From the NCBI RefSeq assembly GCF_001905125.1, contig NZ_LWLE01000034.1:509734-573733 (forward strand): DNA of 64,000 bases, written 5' to 3'. Source of the stretch: Streptomyces sp. TSRI0281. Lineage in GTDB: Bacteria > Actinomycetota > Actinomycetes > Streptomycetales > Streptomycetaceae. The notes beneath the pieces are model-generated. The model saw only the letters and a list, made by a program, of their open reading frames with translations, was not told the DNA's origin and did no database searches. Position numbers and translations under genes: made by a program. Positions 15,026-23,291 of the stretch are shown piece after piece. The first letter of the stretch is position 1, and every line of letters starts with the position of its first letter.

Positions 15026-16513
15026 TCAGCGCACATCACCCATGAGGGTGGCGACCTTCTTGCGGTACATCCAGATCGAGAACCCGGCCACGATCGCGAG
15101 CGCCGCTTCCAGCCCCACCATCCCGGTTCTGTTCAGATCCACCCCGGCCAGCGACAGCAGGCTGGTGGTGCAGTCGCCCGCGGTGACGGCCAGGAACCAG
15201 ACACCCATCATCTGGCTGCCGTACTTCGCCGGAGCCATCTTCGTGGTGACCGAGAGGCCGACAGGCGAGAGGCACAGCTCACCGACGGTCTGCAGGAAGT
15301 AGATCGATACCAGCCACATCGGGCTGACCTTGTCGCCGTCCGAGGCCAGCGTCAGCGGCATCATGAAGACGAGGAACGACACACCGACGAGGAAGAGACC
15401 CGAGCCGAACTTGACGACCGTGCTCGGCTCCTTGCCGCGCCGGTTGAGCGCCAGCCAGATCCAGGCCACCACCGGCGCGAGCGCCATGATGAAGACCGGG
15501 TTCACCGACTGGTACCAGGAGGTCGGGAAGTCCACACCGAACAGGCTGTTCGAGGTCGAGGACTCGCCGAAGAGCGACATCGTCGAGCCGCCCTGGTCGT
15601 AGATCATCCAGAAGACGGCCGCCGCCACGAAGAACCAGATGTAGCCGGACATCTTCGACTGCTCGGTGGCGGAGAGGTCCTTGTCCCGCTTTATGCGCGC
15701 CAGCACGGCGACCGGAATGATCAGACCGGCGACGGTGATCGGGACGAGCGCCCAGTTCAGCGTGTAGACGTCCGTGGCCACCAGTACGCCGTAGAAGACG
15801 ACGGCGACGATCAGCCACAGCAGACCCTTGCGCAGGGTGGAGCGGCGCTCCTGGGCCGACAGCGGCTTCGGGACGATGCTGGAGCGGGCGTCCAGGTGGC
15901 GCGTACCGATGAGGAACTGGGCCAGACCCAGCGCCATGCCGAGCGCGGCGATGGCGAAACCGAGGTGCCAGTTCACCTTCTCGCCGATCGTGCCGATGAT
16001 CAGCGGGGCGGCGAAGGCACCGAGGTTGATGCCCATGTAGAAGACGGTGAAGCCACCGTCGCGTCGCGGGTCGTCCGGGCCGGAGTAGAGGTGGCCGACC
16101 ATCGTGGAGATGTTGGCCTTCAGCAGACCGGAACCGAGTGCGACCAGCGCCAGACCGGCGAAGAACGTGCCGGTGCCGGGCAGGGCCAGCGTCAGGTGGC
16201 CGAGCATGATGACCCCGGCCGAGATGGTGACCGTCCTCCGCGGCCCCCAGACGCGGTCTCCGAACCAGCCGCCGGGCATGGCGAGCAGGTAGACCATCGC
16301 CATGTAGATGGAGTAGATCGCGGTGGCGGTCGCCGCGTTCATGTCCAGGCCGGAGCTGGAGACGAGGTAGAGCGGAAGCAGGGCCCGCATGCCGTAGAAG
16401 CTGAAGCGCTCCCACATCTCGGTCATGAAGAGAGTGGCCAGGCCGCGGGGGTGGCCGAAGAAGGTCTTTCCGCCGGTCGTACTGGCCGAATCCTTCGTCA
16501 GGCTGGACGCCAT
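15026..16513 (-). CDS. POT-family proton-coupled peptide transporter
   Basis: A 495-residue inner-membrane protein of the POT/PTR (MFS) family that imports di- and tripeptides with protons. Signatures: EMWERFSFYGMRALLPLYL with the E-x-x-E/R-F proton-coupling region near residue 30-40, GGWFGDRVWGPRRT in loop 2-3, GSGLLKANISTMVG in helix 4, and FYMGINLGAFAAPLI in helix 5. About 14 membrane segments can be read. ATG chosen at 16513 with AAGGAT 7 nt upstream; a longer in-frame extension up to 16738 is Arg/Pro-rich and not protein-like. It has a long upstream leader (see 16514-17009). Confidence 0.93.
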   Translation of the reverse strand: MASSLTKDSASTTGGKTFFGHPRGLATLFMTEMWERFSFYGMRALLPLYLVSSSGLDMNAATATAIYSIYMAMVYLLAMPGGWFGDRVWGPRRTVTISAGVIMLGHLTLALPGTGTFFAGLALVALGSGLLKANISTMVGHLYSGPDDPRRDGGFTVFYMGINLGAFAAPLIIGTIGEKVNWHLGFAIAALGMALGLAQFLIGTRHLDARSSIVPKPLSAQERRSTLRKGLLWLIVAVVFYGVLVATDVYTLNWALVPITVAGLIIPVAVLARIKRDKDLSATEQSKMSGYIWFFVAAAVFWMIYDQGGSTMSLFGESSTSNSLFGVDFPTSWYQSVNPVFIMALAPVVAWIWLALNRRGKEPSTVVKFGSGLFLVGVSFLVFMMPLTLASDGDKVSPMWLVSIYFLQTVGELCLSPVGLSVTTKMAPAKYGSQMMGVWFLAVTAGDCTTSLLSLAGVDLNRTGMVGLEAALAIVAGFSIWMYRKKVATLMGDVR

Positions 16514-16783
16514 GGTCGATCCTTGCTGGTCGGGACGCGTCGCCTGGTGAGCGTTACGCGCCCGGTGGGGGGTAGCCGGCACCGACACGGGCAGCCCCAC
16601 CCCCGACGCCCGAAGGGGGATTCGCCCCGTACGCCGGGCTCCGTAGGGGAGAGCTCGGCGCCGCGGGCTGGGGAAGAACCGCATCGGGATCCACGCCCGA
16701 CGCGCGTCCTCGCGCTCCGGGCCCGGCCCACAGGTCATTCACTCATGTCACGGCCGGCGGGTAACCGGCCCGCACACAAAAGA

Positions 16784-16814
16784 GACCCTTGGCGCTTAAA
16801 GCTGCCCAAAGGTC
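16784..16814 (-). terminator. Possible attenuator in the peptide transporter leader
   Basis: On the minus strand GACCTTTGGGC can pair with GCGCCAAGGGTC through 4+4 bp with one mismatch and a loop of about 12 nt, followed directly by TCTCTTTTGTG. This reads like a weak intrinsic terminator about 270 nt before the transporter start codon. Imperfect stem, so low confidence. Confidence 0.3.
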
Positions 16815-16997
16815 CTTGAGTAGTGCAACAGGCGTCGGGACACCATACGACACGACACAGCCGGATATGAAAGGACATGAGACCTGGATCACAGGTGTTG
16901 AAGGAATCGGGCTCGCACATTCAAAGGTGTCGGTCCGTTCTGTGGCCCAGACCCGCAGGCGTTGGCGAGCGCTTCACCCTGGGCGCCCCGTGCGGTC

Positions 16998-17003
16998 TAC
17001 CAT
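16998..17003 (+). promoter_or_regulatory. -10 element of a probable leaderless promoter (response regulator)
   Basis: TACCAT ends 6 nt before the ATG at 17010 and there is no purine-rich ribosome site between them or just upstream. TTCACC at 16973-16978 is a possible but poorly spaced -35. Transcription would start at or next to the A of the ATG. Confidence 0.5.
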
Positions 17004-17009
17004 CACCAC

Positions 17010-17687
17010 ATGACCCGTGTACTGCTCGCCGAGGACGACGCATCCATCTCGGAGCCACTGGCCCGCGCCCTGCGTCGGGAGGGTTACGAGGTCGAGGTCC
17101 GCCAGGACGGTCCGACCGCGCTCGACGCCGGACTCCAGGGGGGCGTCGACCTGGTCGTCCTCGACCTGGGCCTGCCCGGGATGGACGGCCTCGAAGTCGC
17201 CCGCCGGCTCCGCGCCGACGGACACACCGTGCCGATCCTGGTGCTGACGGCCCGTGCCGACGAGGTCGACACGGTGGTCGGCCTCGACGCGGGGGCCGAC
17301 GACTACGTCACCAAGCCGTTCCGCCTCGCCGAACTCCTCGCCCGGGTCCGCGCCCTGCTGCGCCGCGGTGCCACCGAGCCCGCCCCGCAGCCCGCCACCC
17401 ACGGCGTCCGGATCGACGTCGAGTCGCACCGGGCCTGGATGGGCGAGGAGGAACTCCAGCTCACCGCGAAGGAGTTCGACCTGCTGCGGGTCCTGGTCCG
17501 GGACGCCGGACGGGTCGTCACCCGCGACCAGCTGATGCGCGAGGTCTGGGACACCACCTGGTGGTCCTCCACCAAGACGCTCGACATGCACATCTCCTGG
17601 CTGCGCAAGAAGCTCGGCGACGACGCGGCCAACCCCCGCTACATCGCGACGGTCCGGGGCGTCGGCTTCCGGTTCGAGAAGAGCTGA
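17010..17687 (+). CDS. OmpR-family response regulator
   Basis: A 225-residue DNA-binding response regulator. Receiver domain residues 1-120: acidic pair in VLLAEDDASI (E9-D10-D11), phospho-acceptor aspartate in LVVLDLGLPGMDG (about D52), switch T in LVLTARA and lysine in VTKPF (about K103). A winged-helix Trans_reg_C domain fills the rest (LTAKEFDLLRVLVRDAGRVV and TLDMHISWLRKKLGDD, ending YIATVRGVGFRFE). The start is the ATG at 17010, which looks leaderless. The sensor kinase gene follows 35 nt later, so the pair forms an operon. Target genes unknown; it is divergent from the peptide transporter, which is a candidate. Confidence 0.95.
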   Translation: MTRVLLAEDDASISEPLARALRREGYEVEVRQDGPTALDAGLQGGVDLVVLDLGLPGMDGLEVARRLRADGHTVPILVLTARADEVDTVVGLDAGADDYVTKPFRLAELLARVRALLRRGATEPAPQPATHGVRIDVESHRAWMGEEELQLTAKEFDLLRVLVRDAGRVVTRDQLMREVWDTTWWSSTKTLDMHISWLRKKLGDDAANPRYIATVRGVGFRFEKS

Positions 17688-17722
17688 AGCGGAACCGGAA
17701 GAGCTGACGAAACGAAGCAGTC

Positions 17723-18988
17723 ATGCGCCGTCGACTGATCAACTCCACGCTCGCCGTGGTGCTCGTGGTGATCGCCGTCTTCGGTGTCTCCCTGGTCATC
17801 GTGGAGACCCGCACCATCAGCGCCAGCGCCCAGGAGAGCGTCGACACCGAGGCGCTGCGGCTGATCAGCGTCGTGGAGAGCCGGCTGCTGGGCGAGGAGC
17901 GGATCACCTCCCCGGTACTGGCCGAACAGGTCGACTCCAGCCGCTACGCCCTGGTCGAGATCCGCGGCCGGGCCCCCATCGAGGTCGGCGAGCGCCCCAC
18001 CGGCAACGTCATCCGCAGCACGGCCGAGGGGGAGCAGGGCGAGAAGGTCACCGTCGAGGAGTCCCGCTCGGCCGTCACCCGTGAGGTCGGCCGGACCCTG
18101 CTGATCATCGGCGCGGTGGCGCTGCTCGCGATCGTCTCCGCGGTACTCCTCGCCGTACGCCAGGCCAACAAGCTGGCCTCACCCCTCACCGACCTCGCCG
18201 AGACCGCCGAACGCCTCGGCTCCGGCGACCCGCGCCCCCGCCACAAGCGCTACGGGGTGCCGGAGCTGGACCGTGTCGCCGACGTCCTGGACTCCTCGGC
18301 CGAACGCATCGCCCGGATGCTGACCGCCGAGCGACGGCTGGCCGCCGACGCCTCGCACCAGCTGCGCACGCCGCTGACCGCGCTCTCCATGCGGATCGAG
18401 GAGATCTCCGTCACCGACGACCCGGACACGGTGAAGGAGGAGGCGAACATCGCGCTCACCCAGGTCGAGCGGCTCACCGACGTGGTGGAGCGGCTGCTGA
18501 CCAACTCCCGCGACCCGCGTACCGGCTCCGCCGTCGCCTTCGACCTGGACGAGGTCGTCAAGCAGCAGATCGAGGAGTGGCGCCCGGCCTACCGCAGCGC
18601 GGGCCGCGCCATCGTCTGCTCGGGCAAGCACGGGATGCGGGCCGTCGGCACCCCCGGCGCGGTCGCCCAGGTCCTGGCCGCGCTGATCGAGAACTCCCTG
18701 ATGCACGGCGGCGGCACCGTCGCCCTGCGGACCAGGGTCACCGGCAACCAGGCGGTCATCGAGGTGACGGACGAGGGCCCCGGAGTCCCCGCCGACCTCG
18801 GGGCGCGGATCTTCGAGCGGACCATCAGCGGCCGCAACTCCACCGGGATCGGCCTGGCCGTCGCCCGGGACCTCGCGGAGGCGGACGGCGGGCGGCTCGA
18901 ACTGCTCCAGCAGCAGCCCGCGGTGTTCGCGCTCTTCCTCAGCCGGGTGGCGCTCAACCGCAAGGATCCGGAGCGCCCGGTCCGCTGA
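17723..18988 (+). CDS. Two-component sensor histidine kinase
   Basis: A 421-residue membrane kinase. Membrane helix 1 spans residues 5-28, an extracellular sensor of about 95 residues follows, helix 2 is near 124-146 (LLIIGAVALLAIVSAVLLAV), then HAMP. The phospho-acceptor H212 lies in ADASHQLRTPLTAL. The ATPase domain shows the N box (IENSLMHGGG), G1 (VTDEGPGVPADLG) and G2 (STGIGLAVARDLAEADGG). It partners the response regulator just upstream. Its 3' end converges on the gtrA-like gene. Confidence 0.95.
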   Translation: MRRRLINSTLAVVLVVIAVFGVSLVIVETRTISASAQESVDTEALRLISVVESRLLGEERITSPVLAEQVDSSRYALVEIRGRAPIEVGERPTGNVIRSTAEGEQGEKVTVEESRSAVTREVGRTLLIIGAVALLAIVSAVLLAVRQANKLASPLTDLAETAERLGSGDPRPRHKRYGVPELDRVADVLDSSAERIARMLTAERRLAADASHQLRTPLTALSMRIEEISVTDDPDTVKEEANIALTQVERLTDVVERLLTNSRDPRTGSAVAFDLDEVVKQQIEEWRPAYRSAGRAIVCSGKHGMRAVGTPGAVAQVLAALIENSLMHGGGTVALRTRVTGNQAVIEVTDEGPGVPADLGARIFERTISGRNSTGIGLAVARDLAEADGGRLELLQQQPAVFALFLSRVALNRKDPERPVR

Positions 18989-19046
18989 GCGCGGCCTCGG
19001 CGGCGTACGGGTTCCGGAGCGGTCGGCGGACGCCGGCGGGACAGCG

Positions 19047-19721
19047 TCAGCGGGGCAGCGTCACCGGACCGGGGGCCACCGAACCGGGGGCCACCGAACC
19101 GGGGGCCACCGAACCGGGTGCCACCGGGCCGGACGGCATCACCGGGGCGGGGGGTGTCACCGAACCGGACGGCAGCACCGGGGCAGCCGGGGCGGCCGGG
19201 GCCGCCGGTGTCACCGGGGCCGACGTCATCGGGTCGGACGGTCCCCGCTGCTCCAGAAACTTCTCCGGGCTGAGCACGGCCTCCTCGGCGGGAAGCGCCT
19301 TGAAGACCCAGGTGCGGTAGGACCAGAAGCGGAACAGGGTGGCGATCCCGATGCCGAGGATCTTGAAGACATTGCTCTGGACCGGGCTGTTCCAGCCGAA
19401 GCCGTACGTCGCCAGGTACAGCACACCGGTCTCGATGACCGCGCCCACCGCGCTGAACAGCAGGAACAGCATCAGCTCGCGGGTCCGGCCGCTCTTGTCG
19501 CGGTCCCGGTAGGTCCAGTAGCGGAACCCCACGTAGTTGAAGAGGATGGCGACGCAGGTCCCCATCAGCCCGGCCCGCACCACCGGGATGTCCGTGGTGC
19601 GCCAGATCAGGTTGGAGACCGCGATATTGACCAGCAGGCCGAACGCGCCGACCGCGCCGAACTTGGCGACCTCCCGGGCCAGCAGATCAAGCCGGGTCCG
19701 CAGTGCGCCCCGTTCGCTCAT
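19047..19721 (-). CDS. GtrA-family membrane protein with repeat tail
   Basis: A 224-residue protein. Residues about 18-145 form the four-helix GtrA domain (FGAVGAFGLLVNIAVSNLIW, GTCVAILFNYVGFRYWTYRD, LMLFLLFSAVGAVIETGVLY, NVFKILGIGIATLFRFWSYR), which is thought to carry lipid-linked sugars across the membrane. The C-terminal 60 residues are a low-complexity Ala/Pro/Val tail ending in four tandem VAPG(S/P) units encoded by a 15-bp DNA repeat (19062-19136). ATG at 19721 with only a weak GAG upstream. It lies near the polysaccharide region that starts at 23899, but is not in an operon with it. Confidence 0.88.
   Translation of the reverse strand: MSERGALRTRLDLLAREVAKFGAVGAFGLLVNIAVSNLIWRTTDIPVVRAGLMGTCVAILFNYVGFRYWTYRDRDKSGRTRELMLFLLFSAVGAVIETGVLYLATYGFGWNSPVQSNVFKILGIGIATLFRFWSYRTWVFKALPAEEAVLSPEKFLEQRGPSDPMTSAPVTPAAPAAPAAPVLPSGSVTPPAPVMPSGPVAPGSVAPGSVAPGSVAPGPVTLPR
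19062..19136. repeat. 15-bp in-frame tandem repeat in the gtrA-like gene
   Basis: Five units of 15 bp (19062, 19077, 19092, 19107, 19122), the middle ones CACCGAACCGGGGGC. They encode VAPGS repeats near the protein C-terminus, so copy number can change without breaking the frame. Confidence 0.85.
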
Positions 19722-19843
19722 GGTGATCGCTCAGCCCCGTCCGTAGGTTTCGTCAACCCGGTCATGCTATCCAGCCCTCCCGTGTGATGCCCATGAGGAG
19801 GAGAGGGAGCCGGACGGCGTAGGGGGAGCACCTGGACGGCGGA

Positions 19844-19849
19844 TACCCT
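19844..19849 (+). promoter_or_regulatory. -10-like element close to purK start
   Basis: TACCCT ends 6 nt before the GTG at 19856. The GGAGG between them is only 1 nt from the GTG, too close for a normal ribosome site, so a leaderless transcript is possible. Confidence 0.4.
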
Positions 19850-19855
19850 GGAGGC

Positions 19856-21007
19856 GTGACGTTCCCGGTAGTCGGCATGGTCGGCGGCGGTCAGCTCGCC
19901 CGTATGACCCACGAGGCGGGTATCCCCCTCGGCCTGAAATTCAAGCTCCTCAGTGACACTCCTCAGGACTCGGCCGCCCAGGTGGTCGGGGAAGTCGTCG
20001 TCGGCGACTATCGCGACCTGGAGACGCTGCGTGCCTTCGCGCAGGGCTGCGATGTGATCACCTTCGATCACGAGCATGTCCCGACCGAGCACCTGCGGGC
20101 CCTGGAGGCGGACGGCATCCCCGTGCGCCCCGGCCCCGATGCCCTGGTCCACGCCCAGGACAAGGGGGTGATGCGCGCCAAGCTCATGGAGATCGGCGTG
20201 CCCTGCCCCCGCCACCGCATCGTGACCGACCCGGCCGACGCCGCGGCCTTCGCCGAGGAGGTCGGGGGCTTCCCCGTCGTCCTGAAGACCGTGCGCGGCG
20301 GCTACGACGGCAAGGGCGTGTGGGTGGTCCGCTCCGAGGCGGACGCCGCCGAACCGTTCCGGGCCGGGGTCCCGGTCCTGGCGGAGGAGAAGGTCGACTT
20401 CGTACGGGAGCTGGCGGCCAACATCGTCCGCTCGCCGCACGGCCAGGCCGTCGCCTACCCGGTCGTGGAGTCGATACAGACCGACGGCGTCTGCGACACG
20501 GTCATCGCGCCCGCCCCCGGTCTCGACGAGAAGCTGGCGGGCGAGGCCCAGCAGCTCGCCCTGCGGATCGCGGCCGAGCTCGGCGTCGTCGGCCACCTCG
20601 CGGTCGAGCTGTTCGAGACCCGGGGACCGGACGGGAAGCCCGGCATCCTCGTCAACGAACTGGCGATGCGCCCCCACAACTCCGGACACTGGACCCAGGA
20701 CGGCGCGATCACCTCGCAGTTCGCCAACCACGTGCGGGCCGTCCTCGACCTGCCGCTCGGCGACCCGCGTCCGCGCGCCCCCTGGACGGTCATGTGCAAC
20801 GTCCTGGGCGGCGACTACCCGGACATGTACCAGGCGTATCTGCACTGCATGGCCCGCGATCCGCAGCTCAAGATCCACATGTATGGCAAGGACGTGAAGC
20901 CCGGCCGCAAGGTCGGACACGTCAACACCTACGGCGACGATCTGGCGGACGTGCGGGAGCGCGCCCGGCACGCGGCCGACTACCTGCGAGGAACGATCAC
21001 CGAATGA
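19856..21007 (+). CDS. purK: 5-(carboxyamino)imidazole ribonucleotide synthase
   Basis: A 383-residue ATP-grasp enzyme that carboxylates aminoimidazole ribonucleotide with ATP and bicarbonate in purine synthesis. VGMVGGGQLARMTHEAG at the N-terminus is the PurK signature. ATP-grasp features follow: VVLKTVRGGYDGKGVWVV (about residues 140-157), FVRELAANIVRS, and the metal and product end LVNELAMRPHNSGHWTQDG (about 266-284). GTG start. The TGA overlaps the purE ATG by 4 nt (ATGA), the usual purKE coupling. Confidence 0.97.
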   Translation: MTFPVVGMVGGGQLARMTHEAGIPLGLKFKLLSDTPQDSAAQVVGEVVVGDYRDLETLRAFAQGCDVITFDHEHVPTEHLRALEADGIPVRPGPDALVHAQDKGVMRAKLMEIGVPCPRHRIVTDPADAAAFAEEVGGFPVVLKTVRGGYDGKGVWVVRSEADAAEPFRAGVPVLAEEKVDFVRELAANIVRSPHGQAVAYPVVESIQTDGVCDTVIAPAPGLDEKLAGEAQQLALRIAAELGVVGHLAVELFETRGPDGKPGILVNELAMRPHNSGHWTQDGAITSQFANHVRAVLDLPLGDPRPRAPWTVMCNVLGGDYPDMYQAYLHCMARDPQLKIHMYGKDVKPGRKVGHVNTYGDDLADVRERARHAADYLRGTITE

Positions 21008-21558
21008 CTTCCCCCCGCACCGGAACCTCCTCGGGTACCTCACCCGTCATCGGCATCGTCATGGGCTCCGACTCCGACTGGCCCGTTATGGAAGCGGCCG
21101 CGAAGGCGCTCGACGAGTTCGGGATCCCGTACGAGGTCGATGTCGTCTCCGCCCACCGCATGCCGCGCGAAATGATCGCGTACGGCGAGCAGGCGGACGG
21201 CCGCGGGCTGAAGGCGATCATCGCGGGCGCGGGCGGCGCGGCCCACCTGCCCGGCATGCTGGCCTCCGTCACCCCGCTGCCCGTCATCGGCGTACCGGTT
21301 CCGCTGAAGTACCTGGACGGCATGGACAGCCTGCTCTCCATCGTGCAGATGCCCGCCGGGGTCCCCGTCGCCACCGTCTCGGTCGCCGGCGCACGCAACG
21401 CGGGCCTGCTCGCCGCCCGGATCCTCGCCGTCCACGACAGCGAGCTGCTGGCCCGGATGCGGGAGTTCCAGCAGGAACTGAACGAACAGGCCACCGAGAA
21501 GGGCAAGCGGCTGCGGTCCAAGGTCGAGGGCTCCGACTCCTTCGGCTTCGGGAAGTAG
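21004..21558 (+). CDS. purE: 5-(carboxyamino)imidazole ribonucleotide mutase
   Basis: A 184-residue class I PurE. GIVMGSDSDWPVMEAAAKAL (phosphate loop, about residue 17), VVSAHRMPREM, and AIIAGAGGAAHLPGMLASVT carry the CO2-transfer residues including the conserved histidine. It uses the product of PurK. The extra 15 N-terminal residues (SPRTGTSSGTSP) are flexible. Translationally coupled to purK. Confidence 0.97.
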   Translation: MTSPRTGTSSGTSPVIGIVMGSDSDWPVMEAAAKALDEFGIPYEVDVVSAHRMPREMIAYGEQADGRGLKAIIAGAGGAAHLPGMLASVTPLPVIGVPVPLKYLDGMDSLLSIVQMPAGVPVATVSVAGARNAGLLAARILAVHDSELLARMREFQQELNEQATEKGKRLRSKVEGSDSFGFGK

Positions 21559-21565
21559 GCGTCCG

Positions 21566-22759
21566 ATGGACTACCTGGACCGGGCCCGGGAGCTCCTCGC
21601 CGCCCACCCCGTCGTCGACGGCCACAACGACCTGCCGTGGGCACTGCGCGAACAGGTCGGCTACGACCTGAACGCACGGGACATCGCCACCAGCCAGACC
21701 GGTCTCCTGCACACCGACATCCCCCGGCTGCGCGCCGGTGGCGTCGGCGCGCAGTTCTGGTCGGTCTACGTCCGTACGGACATGCGCGGCGACGCGGCGG
21801 TCAGCGCCACCCTCGAACAGATCGACGTGGTCGGCGAGCTGATCGCCCGCTACCCCACGCACCTGCGGCGCGCGCTGAGCGCCGACGACATGGAGCGCGC
21901 CCGCGCCGAGCGCCGGATCGCCTCCCTGATGGGCGCCGAGGGCGGCCACTCCATCAACAACTCGCTGGGCACCCTGCGGGCCCTGCACACCCTCGGCGTC
22001 CGCTACATGACGCTGACCCACAACGACAACATCGACTGGGCGGACTCGGCGACCGACACCCCGCGCATCGGTGGCCTCTCGGAATTCGGCCACGAGGTCG
22101 TACGGGAGATGAACCGCATCGGCATGCTGGTCGACCTCTCCCATGTCGCGGCCACCACGATGCGCGACGCGCTCGCCACCAGCACCGCGCCGGTGATCTT
22201 CTCGCACTCCTCCGCCCGGACGGTCTGCGACCACCCGCGCAACATCCCCGACGACGTGCTGGCCGCGCTCCCGCGCAACGGCGGCATCGCCATGGCGACG
22301 TTCGTGCCGAAGTTCGTGCTGCCCGAAGCCGGCGACTGGACCCTGGCCGCCGACCGGAACATGCGCGAGCACGGGATGCACCACCTCGACACCACCCCGC
22401 CGGCCATGCGCGTCCACGAGGACTTCGAGGCGGCCTACCCCCGTCCGGTGGCCACCGTGGCGACGATCGCCGACCACCTCGACCACATGCGGACGGTCGC
22501 CGGCATCGACCACGTCGGCATCGGCGGCGACTACGACGGCACGGCGTTCCTCCCGCGCGGCCTGGAGGATGTCTCCGGCTACCCGAACCTGATCGCCGAG
22601 CTCCTCGCCCGCGGCTGGTCCGACACCGACCTGGCCAAGCTGACCTGGCGGAACGCGGTACGGGTGCTGCGCGACGCGGAAGCCGTCGCGCAGGACCTCC
22701 AGACCCGGCGCGGCCCGTCCCACGCCACGATCGACGAGCTGGACGGCCCGGCCGTCTGA
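21566..22759 (+). CDS. Membrane dipeptidase (M19, renal dipeptidase family)
   Basis: A 397-residue zinc dipeptidase. Metal ligands: H20 and D22 in VVDGHNDLPWALRE, the bridging glutamate in MGAEGGHSINN (about 121), the histidine in LVDLSHVA and SHSSARTVCDHPRN, and the C-terminal HVGIGGDYDGTAF. There is no signal peptide, so it acts in the cytosol on dipeptides (possibly D-amino-acid containing). The 7-nt gap after purE puts it in the same transcript, a linkage I recall as conserved in Streptomyces but with no obvious metabolic reason. Confidence 0.92.
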   Translation: MDYLDRARELLAAHPVVDGHNDLPWALREQVGYDLNARDIATSQTGLLHTDIPRLRAGGVGAQFWSVYVRTDMRGDAAVSATLEQIDVVGELIARYPTHLRRALSADDMERARAERRIASLMGAEGGHSINNSLGTLRALHTLGVRYMTLTHNDNIDWADSATDTPRIGGLSEFGHEVVREMNRIGMLVDLSHVAATTMRDALATSTAPVIFSHSSARTVCDHPRNIPDDVLAALPRNGGIAMATFVPKFVLPEAGDWTLAADRNMREHGMHHLDTTPPAMRVHEDFEAAYPRPVATVATIADHLDHMRTVAGIDHVGIGGDYDGTAFLPRGLEDVSGYPNLIAELLARGWSDTDLAKLTWRNAVRVLRDAEAVAQDLQTRRGPSHATIDELDGPAV

Positions 22760-22766
22760 CCCGTTC

Positions 22767-22803
22767 GCGGGGGTACGGGTCCGGGTCGGGCCCGCACCCC
22801 CGC
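22767..22803. terminator. Hairpin between dipeptidase and VOC gene ends
   Basis: GCGGGGGT (22767-22774) pairs with ACCCCCGC (22796-22803), extended inward by CGGG/CCCG after one mismatch. It serves two convergent genes. Confidence 0.75.
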
Positions 22804-22823
22804 GACGTACGACGGTCGGCCCG

Positions 22824-23195
22824 TCAGCCCGCGCAGAGACAGAACGGATGACCGGCGGGATCCGCGTACACCCGGAACGACCGCTTCCGGTCCGCCGCGT
22901 CCAGCACCCGCGCCCCCAGGGCGAGCACCTCACGCTCCGCCGCGTCCAGATCCGGCACGGTCAGGTCCAGATGGAACTGCTGGGACCCGTCCGGACTGGG
23001 CCACCGCGGCGGTACGAAGCCGGGTGCGGCCTGGAAGGCGAGCGGAGTGCCCGCACCTCCGGTGAGCTCCACCCACCTGTCCTCGCCGTCCTCGCACCGC
23101 TCGACGCTGCCGCCCAGCACGGCGGCGTAGAAACCGGCGAGCGCGGCAGGATCGGGGCAGTCCAGTACGACGGTGCCCAATGTGGCGATGGCCAT
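22824..23195 (-). CDS. VOC (glyoxalase/bleomycin-resistance fold) protein
   Basis: A 123-residue protein with one betaalphabetabetabeta pair: LGTVVLDCPDPAALAGFYAA at the start and FRVYADPAGHPFCLCAG at the end are typical of the 'glyoxalase-like domain' group in actinobacteria. GGAGGAG lies 9 nt before the ATG at 23195. It is divergent from a CGNR-type regulator with a shared short promoter region. Substrate unknown; metal-ligand positions are only partly recognisable. Confidence 0.85.
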   Translation of the reverse strand: MAIATLGTVVLDCPDPAALAGFYAAVLGGSVERCEDGEDRWVELTGGAGTPLAFQAAPGFVPPRWPSPDGSQQFHLDLTVPDLDAAEREVLALGARVLDAADRKRSFRVYADPAGHPFCLCAG

Positions 23196-23251
23196 GATGC
23201 TTCTCCTCCAGGCGTCGAGGCAGTTACCGGTAGGCAGGCTTGTGCGGCAAC

Positions 23252-23283
23252 CGTTACTCCATGCTGCCGCAATAGGGGTAACG
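23252..23283. promoter_or_regulatory. Inverted repeat in the VOC/CGNR divergent promoter
   Basis: CGTTAC (23252-23257) and GTAACG (23278-23283) form an inverted repeat with a 20-bp spacer; a related GTTACCGG lies at 23223. The right arm overlaps the -10 hexamer TAACGT (23279-23284) of the CGNR gene, as an autoregulatory operator would. Confidence 0.4.
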
Positions 23284-23291
23284 TCGCAACC

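Larger units (their letters stand above)
16514..17009. other. 496-bp divergent intergenic region, transporter / two-component genes
   Basis: No convincing gene. The half near the transporter (16514-16740) is GC-rich with a long leader. The half 16740-16960 is AT-richer and holds a possible minus-strand attenuator hairpin (16784-16814) and the response-regulator promoter at its right end. Short open frames here (61-77 residues) lack a ribosome site and normal codon bias. Confidence 0.6.

Noticed and set aside
16735..17013. Short frames of 61-77 residues upstream of the response regulator
   Set aside because: No ribosome sites, unusual composition and overlap with a likely promoter and hairpin region.
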